This document shows, piece after piece, positions 19,105 through 27,502 of a DNA stretch of 64,000 bases. Made by a program: the position numbers and the translations under genes. Below the pieces are notes generated by a model. That model did no database searches. It was given only the letters and a program-made list of their open reading frames with translations, and was not told the origin of the DNA. The stretch is from Nostoc sp. ATCC 53789 (GTDB lineage: Bacteria > Cyanobacteriota > Cyanobacteriia > Cyanobacteriales > Nostocaceae). The stretch is taken from contig NZ_CP046703.1 in NCBI RefSeq assembly GCF_009873495.1, positions 2,728,001 to 2,792,000 on the forward strand, read 5' to 3'. How positions within the stretch are numbered: the first letter of the stretch is position 1; each line of letters begins with the position of its first letter.

Positions 19105-20321
19105 TCGTATTGCCTGTAGTAATTTTTTACCTGTTTTAATACCAGCAGTTCCTGTCCGGCATAGAGTTTGTCATAAGCTTCTTGGAAACTGTCTCTTTTG
19201 GGCTGATAATCAGGCGCATCAATATATTTTTCTCGTGCATATTCTAAAAGTTCGTATTCCATCAGAGATAATGGCAAACGTTCTTGCAAATGACGGTCAA
19301 TATCCAAAGAACGGATGTATTCAATTGCTCCCGGACTGACAGTACCGCGATAAAATTCACCTTGACAACCAGAACCATAGGCAAAAATCGAAATGCGATC
19401 ACCTGCGTGTAAATCCTGGGCATGATGTAACAAACTCAGCAAACACAAGAAAGTAGATGAACCATAAGTACTACCTACCTGCTGGGCGAAGTAAATCCCT
19501 TCCTGTACCTTCTTTTGATAATTCTCCTCATAGATTTTCGAGTCGTTAACGTCAAATAAACTCAGCAAAGTCCGATGCGCTTGTAAGGGCATTCCCGGAA
19601 AGGGTGTGTGATAAATATGCTTTTGGAAATCTTTGTCATAATCTACTCCCCCCACAAGTTTTTCGTAGTGGGTGTAAGAGGCTTCCAAAGCGTCTAAGTA
19701 AGAGTAAAGACTGGTTTGATTGTCGCCAATTTCGACTCTCGCAGTCGGACGGAAGGTATCAGAAATTTCATCAGTCCAAAAGCCTGCGGGATGCAAGTCA
19801 ATTTCAAATACCTTGGGGTCGGTACTAATCAGCATGGCAATAGCCGCACCACCGCCAATAAAATTATCACGGTCATCAAGGTGGGGACGGCTATAGTCAC
19901 AGCCGATAACTAATGCCTTTTTACCAGGGGTGAGTCCTCCTTGCAGCCACATTGCGGCTGTTTTGACGGCTGCTGTCAACCCGTAGCAGGCGTGTTTGAG
20001 TTCAAAGCTGCGGCAATTAGGAGGTAAATTACAATACCGATGTACCCAAGTAGATACAGGTTTGCCAAAATCCACAGCCGATTCTGTCGCCACAATCAAC
20101 AGTTCGATATCCCGCGCATCTTCTGGGGAAAGGAGCCGTTTGGCTGCATTCACCGATAAGGTAACTGTATCCTCGTAGGCAGGAATTACAGAACGTGTCT
20201 TTACTTTTACTTGTTTAGATACGTAATCCAAATCTTTACCTTGTAAATTAGCTAATTCCAGGGCATCAGCACAGAAACGCCCAGAGTATAAATTAATTTT
20301 CTCGATTCCTACTCGTTGCAT
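19095..20321 (-). CDS. HMG-CoA synthase-like beta-branching enzyme (HMGS)
   Basis: 408-residue enzyme of the polyketide HMG-synthase group (CurD, PksG). It adds the acetyl carbanion from the donor ACP to a beta-keto-acyl ACP on the PKS. The catalytic set is visible: Glu80 in ATESAVDFGKP, Cys112 in ELKHACYG, and His238 in YHTPFPGM. A GSGCQGEFYRG segment lies near the C-terminus. The start overlaps the end of PKS-C by 13 bp and the stop overlaps ECH1 by 10 bp. This is strong evidence that the locus installs a beta-alkyl branch. Confidence 0.95.
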   Translation of the reverse strand: MQRVGIEKINLYSGRFCADALELANLQGKDLDYVSKQVKVKTRSVIPAYEDTVTLSVNAAKRLLSPEDARDIELLIVATESAVDFGKPVSTWVHRYCNLPPNCRSFELKHACYGLTAAVKTAAMWLQGGLTPGKKALVIGCDYSRPHLDDRDNFIGGGAAIAMLISTDPKVFEIDLHPAGFWTDEISDTFRPTARVEIGDNQTSLYSYLDALEASYTHYEKLVGGVDYDKDFQKHIYHTPFPGMPLQAHRTLLSLFDVNDSKIYEENYQKKVQEGIYFAQQVGSTYGSSTFLCLLSLLHHAQDLHAGDRISIFAYGSGCQGEFYRGTVSPGAIEYIRSLDIDRHLQERLPLSLMEYELLEYAREKYIDAPDYQPKRDSFQEAYDKLYAGQELLVLKQVKNYYRQYEWS

Positions 20322-23300
20322 AAATTTTCCTCCTTTTTGCTAAAGGATCTGATAACTGCCGGATCGAGCCAGTACCGCTTCCGTTGAAAGGGATAAGTTG
20401 GCAAGACCACACGACGGTGCTGATATCCTTGTTCAAACCTTTGCCAATCAATTGCTACACCGTTGATATAAAGTGCAATCAGGCTATGTAACAATACTGA
20501 CCAATCATCAATAGACTTCTTGCATAAGTCGGGAAAAGGGGAAGGGGGAAGGGGAAAAAGTTCTGTATTGTTCCCTTCCCCTTTAACCTTTACCCTTTTC
20601 CCCCCTGTTGCAAAAAGCACTTTTGCAAGAGGTCTAATGGATTGTAACCAAGTGCCTTGCTGCTGGATCTCCGATAATTGGGGGTCAGAGCCAATTTCTA
20701 AGAATAAATTGCATCCTTTTTGTGTAAGGGCTAACATTGCTCCTTTAAATAACGCTGGTGCTTGCCAGCATCGTCTCCAGTGGTCAATGTCTGGGATATA
20801 GTCAGCAGCTAACAGTTGCCCATAGAAGGTTGACACCATCGGAATTTGGGGCGCTTGGAACTTCACCTGCTTGGCAATTAACTCGAATTCTGCCCACGAT
20901 TCCTGCTGAGTAATTAACCGCAAACCATCTTCCAGACTGAACACGCCAGCCACACAAGCGGCGGTATACTCACCAACTCCGCCACCCATAACTACACTAG
21001 GCTGTACGCCCCAACTGCGCCAAAGTTGGGCTAAGGCGTATCCCAAGGCGAATACAGCAGGACGAGCGTAACGGGGTTGTGTTAACAGTGATTCATCTTC
21101 GAGGATTGCAAATAGGGATTGTTGAAGATGAGGTTGTAGGAGGCGATCGCAATCTTCTATAATTTGGCGAAACTGCGGCTGGGTTTCGTAAAGCTGCCTA
21201 CCCATACCAACATACTGGGAACCTTCACCAGCAAAAATAAAAGCGACTTTTGGCTGACGTTGAGTATCAACCTTGCCGTAGAGTACATCAGCAATTTGTT
21301 CTCCTGCATTGAAAGCAGCAAGGGTATCTCGTAACTGCGCCTGAGAATTGACCACAAATGCCAGACGATGAGCAAAATGGCTGCGTCCCACATTAGCGGT
21401 ATAGCAGATATCAGCCAAGCGATCGCCAATATTTTCCTGTAAATATTGGTGGTAACGCCCAATCAAGTTTTGCAAAGCTGATTCACTTTTTGCCGACAGC
21501 GTGAGTATATGCAAAGGACGCTCTGTAATTTCTTCTCCCCTGCTCCCCTGCTCCTCTGCTCCCCTGCTCCCCTGCTCCCCTGCTCCCCTGCTCCTCTGCT
21601 CCTCTGCTCCCCTGCTCCTCTGCTCCCCTGCCCCCCTGCTCCCCTGCTCCCCTGCTCCCCTGCTCCCCTGCTCCCCTGCCCCCCCTCCTTTCTCCAAGGG
21701 TGCTTCTTCCACAATTGCATGAACATTAGTCCCACCAAAGCCAAAAGAACTAATCCCTGCCAATCGCGGCTGCTCTCCTCGTTTCCACAGTTGTAAGGAG
21801 GTAGGAATTTGTAGCTGGGTTTGCTCCAAATTCAACACGGGATTGATAGTTTGCAAGTTGAGGTGAGGAGGAATCTGTTCTCGATGTAACAACAGCACTA
21901 GTTTAATGAAACCAGCTATCCCTGCGGCTGCTTCTAAGTGACCGATATTAGTTTTCACAGAACTGATCCGGCAAGGCTGATTGTCAGTGCGACCTTCCTT
22001 GAGTACTGTCCACAGGGATTCTACTTCAATAGCATCACCCAAAGCTGTGCCTGTACCGTGGGCTTCAACGTAATTTATGCGATCAGGAGTGACGGCAGCA
22101 TTTTGTAAGGCTTGGCGAATTACAGCTTGTTGGGCTAAACCATTGGGGGCTGTTAAACCATTGCTGCGTCCATCTTGATTGACAGCAGAACCACGCACCA
22201 GAGCCAGAATATGGTCGCCATCTTTGAGAGCATCGGATAAACGTTTGAGTACAACTACGCCACAGCCTTCTCCCCGGACATAACCATCAGCTCGGTGGTC
22301 AAATGTTTTGCAGTGTCCATCAGCAGCCATCATCCCAGCTTGGGAGCAGGCAACGGTAGTCAGTGGTGAGAGGATGATATTTACACCCCCGGCTAATGCC
22401 ATATCACATTTACCGTTCCGCAAACTTTGACAGGCTAAATCAACTGCTACCAAAGAAGAAGAACAAGCGGTATCAACTGCCATGCTTGGCCCGCGCAAAT
22501 CTAAGAGATAGGAAAGACGGTTAGCTGCAATACTCAAAGCCATCCCCGTACCGCCCCGTGGAGGTGGCTCTAGTTGTAGTGTGAAGTAATCCCAGGTGCT
22601 GATACCTGTGAATACTCCTGTTTGACTACCCGCCAGCTGGTCAGAACTATAGCCTGCGTGTTCCAAAGCTTCCCAGGAAACTTCTAAGAGTAGGCGTTGC
22701 TGGGGGTCCATGCTGCGGGCTTCGCTGGCAGAAATACCAAAAAATTGGGGGTCAAAATGGTCTACATGATTGATGAAGCCGCCCCAGCGAGTATTCATCG
22801 TACCAGGGAAAGACAAGTCTGGATCGTAAAATTCATCTACATCCCAGCGATCGCCCGGTACTTCTCGAATTGCATCTGTGCCATTACACAACAGTTGCCA
22901 GAAACTTTCTAAATCATCTGCCCCAGGGAATCTACAACTCATCCCCACAACAGCGATCGCTTCTGTAGGTGATAATTCCCGATTCTCTACAGTAGGTGGT
23001 AATGCGTTTGTCGCAAATATCCCCAGTTCTTTACCTAAATACTCTGTCAAATTTGAGATGCTGGGATAGTCAAAAATCAAAGCTGCCGGTAAAGTTTTTC
23101 CTACCAACTTTCCGAGAGCATTTCGCAATTCTACCGCCATCAGGGAATCCATACCCATTTCTTGCAAGGGGCGTTCCGAGTCGATGGGGCAGCTATTATC
23201 TAACCTCAGCACTCTCACCACTTGGGCTTGTACGGCTGACATCAACAATTCCCGGCGAGCGCTCACTGGTGTAGATTCCAATTGCCGTAGCAAGAAGGGC

Positions 23301-26300
23301 TGAGATGGTGATTGACTCACCTTGGTAGTAAATTGCTGCAACAATGGTAATTGTATAGCTGTAGAGAATTTATCCCAGGTGATCGGCACGACTCCAGCTT
23401 GAGTTTTCCCTTGTTTGAGCAGTTCTTCTAAGGCTCGCAATCCCTGTTCTGGAGTAATGTAACTAACTCCGTTCTCAGTACTCCACAGGTTGCGATGATT
23501 TAAATCAGCTGCCATACCTGCATCTGACCAAGGCCCCCAATTGATACTCAAAGCAGGTAAGCCTTGATGTCGTCGATAGTGAGCCAGTGTATCTAAATAC
23601 ATATTGGCGGCGGCGTAGTTCCCTTGACCTGGGGAGCCTACTAAAGAAGCCACCGACGAAAACATGACGAAGAAATCTAGGGGACAGTCACGGCTGAGAA
23701 GATGCAAATTCCAAGCCCCATCGATTTTGGGAGCTAATACTTTGGCGAACCGTTCCCAAGTTTGTCGCAGTAGTATGCCATCGTCTAATACTCCTGCTGC
23801 ATGGATAATGCCGCGTAAAGGATAATTCAGGTTTAGTAGGATGGTGCTAAGTTCAGCTTGATTGGTGACATCTGCTAAGGCAACCTGAATATGTGCGCCG
23901 TCATGTTCCATCTCCTGAATAGCTGCTTGTGCTTGTTCTCCTGGAGGACGACGGCTGAGTAATAAAAGATGACGCGCCCCTTTTTCTACCAACCAACGGG
24001 TTACTTGTAATCCCAAAGCACCCAATCCACCTGTAATTAAGTACGTACCATCGGTTTGGAGGCTCAAAGGTGAGGTGGATACAGTTGCGACTGTCCGCGT
24101 CAGTCGAGCCACGTAACGTTGCTGTTGGCGAAAAGCTAGTTGATTTTCTTGGCTCTTTGATTGAGATAGTTCGGCGGACAGTAGGTTAGCCGCTTCCTCT
24201 GGAGTGCTGGCTGGGTCTATATCTATAATGCCTCCCCAGATTTCAGCAGACTCCATTGCTATGACTCGACTCATACCCCAAAGCGGTGCTGCGGCGATCG
24301 CTAATTCTTTGCTAATTTCCCCTACTGGTTGCGCGCCTTGGGTTACTAGCCATAGTTTGACTGCTGGTAATTCTACTTGTGCCAAGGTTTGTAGTAAGTC
24401 TAGTACGCTACCACAATTAACTAACTGTTCAGTGTTATCCAAACTCCACAGATGGACAATCTGTAAGTTTGAGACTTTAGAGACGCGATTCATCGCGTCT
24501 GTACAAGACGCATCTGTACAGTAAAGTAGGGTGGTGGTGTGTCCTTGGGCTTGTAGTATGCGTTCTAGGGTTTCACCGATGCCGGAGCGATCGCTAAAAA
24601 TTAACCAATGGGTAGGAGCAATGGTCTGTTGTTTGGTTAATAATGGTTGCGGTTGCCATTGGATTTCGTACAGCCAATCTGATAATTCTGAAGCGGTGGT
24701 GGAAATAACATTGGGCTGTATTGGCTCAATCCAATAGCGTTTACGTTGCCAAGGATAAGTCGGTAACTGTACAAATTTGCCACTGTTGGGATACAAGTTA
24801 TCCCAGTTAACTTTATGTCCTAAAGTGTAGAGTTTGGCTAATGACCTGAAGCTGACTGTAGAATCTCCTCGCTGCATCGTTGGTAAAACTGTTCCCTGCT
24901 GCTGAGTCTGACTGAGGCACTCCAGCATATCTTTGGCGAGGACAGAATGAGGGGCAACCTCTACAAACAGGTCGTATCCAGCTTGGATTAGACTATCCAT
25001 TGCCTCGGCAAACCGTACAGATTGCCGCATATTCCGCCCCCAATAGGCAGCGTTAAAAAGAGGCAGGGGGGCAGAGGAGCGGAGGGGGGGAGGGGAATCT
25101 TCTGGTTGACAGCTAACGGTGGAGAAAATCTGTAAATATGGCGATTTTGGCTGGATATCTTGGAGAATTTTCTCTAATTCTCGACTGTAGTCGTCCATCT
25201 GCGGGCAGTGAAAAGCGTAATTCACTGGTAAGCGGCGGTAGAATACTCCTTGCTGTTCGACTTTTTCTAGGATAATTTCAATTGCCTCGGTTGCACCGGA
25301 GATGACTGTCGAAGAGGGACTGTTGATAGCTGCGATCGCTATTTTGTCTTCATAAGGTGCAATCAGTTCTGCCACTGCTTTGTGTGGTAAATGCAGCATT
25401 GCCATTTTGCCGTGGCCTGTTGCTTGCTGCATCAGTTTGGCACGTTGCACCACAATCCACAAAGCATCTTCCAAAGTCAACACACCCGCCATGTGAGCAG
25501 CTGTAATTTCCCCAACGCTATGACCTACAACTGCACTCGGTTCCACACCCCAAGCCCGCCACAGCGCCACTAGTGCCACTTGCAGAGATAAAATGGCAGG
25601 TTGAGCGATTTCCGTTTCATCCAAACGGGATTTCTCTGGCGGTGCTGACAGTTCGGCAATCAGCGACCAAGATGTATGAGATTGGATAATGCGATCGCAC
25701 TCCTCCAAAGCCTCCCGGAATACAGGCTCCTGCGTCAACAGTTCTTGCCCCATACCCAGCCATTGGGAACCCTGTCCAGAAAACACAAAGGCAATTTGCT
25801 GGCGACGGCTAGAACCTTGATATCCCCAATTAACATCAGAATTGGGAATATCTTCTATAAAATCATGAAGTTGATTCGCCAATTCTTCCGCCGAATTTCC
25901 CACCAACCCCAAACGATATTCGTAATGAACGCGGCGCAAACTAGCTGTATAACAAATATCCTCAAGCTGTAGTGAATTTCCTGATAACAATTCTCGGTAT
26001 GCTTTAGCTATTTCTTTGAGAGCCTCTGGGCTTCTAGCAGACAAAGGTAGAAAATAAACGCGATCGCTTTCATCATTCCCCTCGTCCCCTTGTCCCCTTG
26101 TCCCCCCGTCCTCCTCAACCGGTGCTGCTTCCAAAACCACATGAGCATTAGTCCCACTCATCCCAAAGGAACTAACCCCAGCCAGCAATCGCTCTGAAGT
26201 CCAGGGAGTAAGCTGAGTCGGAATAACTAACGGTAATTCCTGCCAATCGATATGCGGATTTGCTTGTTTGAAATGTAAGTGTGGTGGAATTTGTCGATGC

Positions 26301-27502
26301 TGTAAAGCCAGAATTACTTTCATAATTCCAGCAATCCCAGCAGCAGCTTCTAAATGCCCGATGTTGGTCTTGACAGAACCAACAATTAATGCGTTATCTT
26401 GACTCCTGTCAGCACAAAGTACGGATGCTAAGGCGCGAATCTCTATGGGGTCACCTAAGACGGTTCCCGTACCGTGGGCTTCCACATAACCAATTTCCTG
26501 GGGTTGTACTGCCGCCGCCGCTAGTGCTTGGCGAATCACTGCTTGTTGAGCCGAGCCGTTGGGGGCAGTCATACCGTTGCTGCGTCCGTCTTGATTAACG
26601 GCGGAACCACGAATCAAACCAAGGATGCGATCGCCATCTGTTAAAGCATCCCGCAAACGCTTGAGTACGACGACACCACAGCCTTCTCCTCGTCCGTAGC
26701 CATCGGCAGCAGCATCAAAGGTTTTGCAGCGACCGTCTGCTGCTAAGGCTTTCACCTGACAAAAATAAATCGTGGTTTCTGGAGCCAGCATCAAGTTGAC
26801 ACCACCAGCCAAAGCCAAATTAGACTCGCGTTTGCGTAAGCTTTCACAAGCTAGGTGAATGGCTGTGAGGGAAGATGAACAAGCTGTATCTATGGTGATG
26901 CTTGGCCCCTGCAACCCAAAAACGTAAGATAGACGACCAGAAACTACGCTGGGAGTGCAACCAATGAACGAGTAAGCATCAATGCGATTAGGGTCGCCGC
27001 TATTGATGTGGAAGCGGGCGTAGTCGTTGGTGGAAATGCCAATAAATACACCAGTGGCACTACCTTCTAATTTCTCTGTGCTTTGTCCGGCATTTTCTAA
27101 GGCTTCCCAGGCAACTTCCAGCAACAATCGTTGCTGCGGGTCTATACTGACTGCTTCTCGCGGCGCAATCCCAAAGAAATCGGCATCAAAGCCATCAACT
27201 TGGTCGATAAAGCTACCCCGACGGGTGTACATTTTACCAGGAGTGTCAGGATGAGGCGTATAGTAACTATCGACCGACCAGCGATCGCTCGGAATTTCCC
27301 GACTAGCATCAATACCTTGGCTCAATAATTGCCAATAGGTTTCGAGGTTGTTAACTCCTCCGGGAAATCGGCATCCCATACCGACAATGGCGATCGCTTC
27401 TTGCCGATCCTGTTCAATGGCATCAAGCTTGGTGCGGAGTTCCTTTAGGGCGACTAATGCCCGCCGTAGCTGGTCAGTACGTTCTGGGGTGTTCATCTTC
27501 AT
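20309..27502 (-). CDS. Type I PKS (PKS-C), KS-AT-KR-ACP-KS-(dead AT)
   Basis: 2397-residue PKS. Module 1: KS (DTACSSSL near 206), AT (FSGQGSQ near 577, GHSVGEI near 661, YAFHCPQ), KR near 1156-1340 (GGLGALG, LDD, Tyr in GNYAAAN near 1294), ACP near 1451 (GMDSL). Module 2 starts near 1517 with an intact-looking KS (Cys near 1677, EAHGTGT, NIGHLE), then an AT remnant. The remnant has AGEGSQ near 2094 but GGGVGEY at the GHSxG site near 2171 (Ser lost). About 90 residues, including the HAFH region, are missing, and a 125-bp element fills 2289-2330. No ACP follows; the protein ends after the YPFQRKRYWLDP post-AT linker. It starts within an ATGA overlap with PKS-B and ends overlapping HMGS. The KS-dead-AT tail may serve the beta-branching cassette, for instance as malonyl-ACP decarboxylase, although its Cys is retained. 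Confidence 0.94.
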   Translation of the reverse strand: MKMNTPERTDQLRRALVALKELRTKLDAIEQDRQEAIAIVGMGCRFPGGVNNLETYWQLLSQGIDASREIPSDRWSVDSYYTPHPDTPGKMYTRRGSFIDQVDGFDADFFGIAPREAVSIDPQQRLLLEVAWEALENAGQSTEKLEGSATGVFIGISTNDYARFHINSGDPNRIDAYSFIGCTPSVVSGRLSYVFGLQGPSITIDTACSSSLTAIHLACESLRKRESNLALAGGVNLMLAPETTIYFCQVKALAADGRCKTFDAAADGYGRGEGCGVVVLKRLRDALTDGDRILGLIRGSAVNQDGRSNGMTAPNGSAQQAVIRQALAAAAVQPQEIGYVEAHGTGTVLGDPIEIRALASVLCADRSQDNALIVGSVKTNIGHLEAAAGIAGIMKVILALQHRQIPPHLHFKQANPHIDWQELPLVIPTQLTPWTSERLLAGVSSFGMSGTNAHVVLEAAPVEEDGGTRGQGDEGNDESDRVYFLPLSARSPEALKEIAKAYRELLSGNSLQLEDICYTASLRRVHYEYRLGLVGNSAEELANQLHDFIEDIPNSDVNWGYQGSSRRQQIAFVFSGQGSQWLGMGQELLTQEPVFREALEECDRIIQSHTSWSLIAELSAPPEKSRLDETEIAQPAILSLQVALVALWRAWGVEPSAVVGHSVGEITAAHMAGVLTLEDALWIVVQRAKLMQQATGHGKMAMLHLPHKAVAELIAPYEDKIAIAAINSPSSTVISGATEAIEIILEKVEQQGVFYRRLPVNYAFHCPQMDDYSRELEKILQDIQPKSPYLQIFSTVSCQPEDSPPPLRSSAPLPLFNAAYWGRNMRQSVRFAEAMDSLIQAGYDLFVEVAPHSVLAKDMLECLSQTQQQGTVLPTMQRGDSTVSFRSLAKLYTLGHKVNWDNLYPNSGKFVQLPTYPWQRKRYWIEPIQPNVISTTASELSDWLYEIQWQPQPLLTKQQTIAPTHWLIFSDRSGIGETLERILQAQGHTTTLLYCTDASCTDAMNRVSKVSNLQIVHLWSLDNTEQLVNCGSVLDLLQTLAQVELPAVKLWLVTQGAQPVGEISKELAIAAAPLWGMSRVIAMESAEIWGGIIDIDPASTPEEAANLLSAELSQSKSQENQLAFRQQQRYVARLTRTVATVSTSPLSLQTDGTYLITGGLGALGLQVTRWLVEKGARHLLLLSRRPPGEQAQAAIQEMEHDGAHIQVALADVTNQAELSTILLNLNYPLRGIIHAAGVLDDGILLRQTWERFAKVLAPKIDGAWNLHLLSRDCPLDFFVMFSSVASLVGSPGQGNYAAANMYLDTLAHYRRHQGLPALSINWGPWSDAGMAADLNHRNLWSTENGVSYITPEQGLRALEELLKQGKTQAGVVPITWDKFSTAIQLPLLQQFTTKVSQSPSQPFLLRQLESTPVSARRELLMSAVQAQVVRVLRLDNSCPIDSERPLQEMGMDSLMAVELRNALGKLVGKTLPAALIFDYPSISNLTEYLGKELGIFATNALPPTVENRELSPTEAIAVVGMSCRFPGADDLESFWQLLCNGTDAIREVPGDRWDVDEFYDPDLSFPGTMNTRWGGFINHVDHFDPQFFGISASEARSMDPQQRLLLEVSWEALEHAGYSSDQLAGSQTGVFTGISTWDYFTLQLEPPPRGGTGMALSIAANRLSYLLDLRGPSMAVDTACSSSLVAVDLACQSLRNGKCDMALAGGVNIILSPLTTVACSQAGMMAADGHCKTFDHRADGYVRGEGCGVVVLKRLSDALKDGDHILALVRGSAVNQDGRSNGLTAPNGLAQQAVIRQALQNAAVTPDRINYVEAHGTGTALGDAIEVESLWTVLKEGRTDNQPCRISSVKTNIGHLEAAAGIAGFIKLVLLLHREQIPPHLNLQTINPVLNLEQTQLQIPTSLQLWKRGEQPRLAGISSFGFGGTNVHAIVEEAPLEKGGGAGEQGSRGAGEQGSRGAGEQRSRGAEEQRSRGAGEQGSRGAEEQGSRGEEITERPLHILTLSAKSESALQNLIGRYHQYLQENIGDRLADICYTANVGRSHFAHRLAFVVNSQAQLRDTLAAFNAGEQIADVLYGKVDTQRQPKVAFIFAGEGSQYVGMGRQLYETQPQFRQIIEDCDRLLQPHLQQSLFAILEDESLLTQPRYARPAVFALGYALAQLWRSWGVQPSVVMGGGVGEYTAACVAGVFSLEDGLRLITQQESWAEFELIAKQVKFQAPQIPMVSTFYGQLLAADYIPDIDHWRRCWQAPALFKGAMLALTQKGCNLFLEIGSDPQLSEIQQQGTWLQSIRPLAKVLFATGGKRVKVKGEGNNTELFPLPPSPFPDLCKKSIDDWSVLLHSLIALYINGVAIDWQRFEQGYQHRRVVLPTYPFQRKRYWLDPAVIRSFSKKEENLCNE
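20512..20636. repeat. 125-bp inverted-repeat element in PKS-C dead AT
   Basis: Ends TAGACTTCTTGCA and TGCAAGAGGTCTA form imperfect terminal inverted repeats around a G-rich/C-rich hairpin (GGGGAAGGGGGAAGGGG opposite CCCTTCCCCTTTAACC). It is translated in frame (GGKRVKVKGEGNN...). It looks like a MITE inserted in an AT domain that had already decayed or was decaying. Confidence 0.75.
21534..21690. repeat. Longest octanucleotide array (PKS-C KS2-AT linker)
   Basis: Roughly nineteen units of GCTCCCCT, with GCTCCTCT variants mixed in, in frame between KS2 and the dead AT. Longest of the six arrays. Confidence 0.9.
24481..24500. repeat. Dispersed palindrome, copy in PKS-C KR region
   Basis: AGACGCGATTCATCGCGTCT, one mismatch from the palindrome at 13481. 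It is read as DAMNRVSK in the structural half of the PKS-C KR. Confidence 0.8.

Noticed and set aside
20309-27502. Trans-AT PKS
   Set aside because: Only one AT is dead; all other modules carry intact cis AT domains and no free-standing AT gene is seen.
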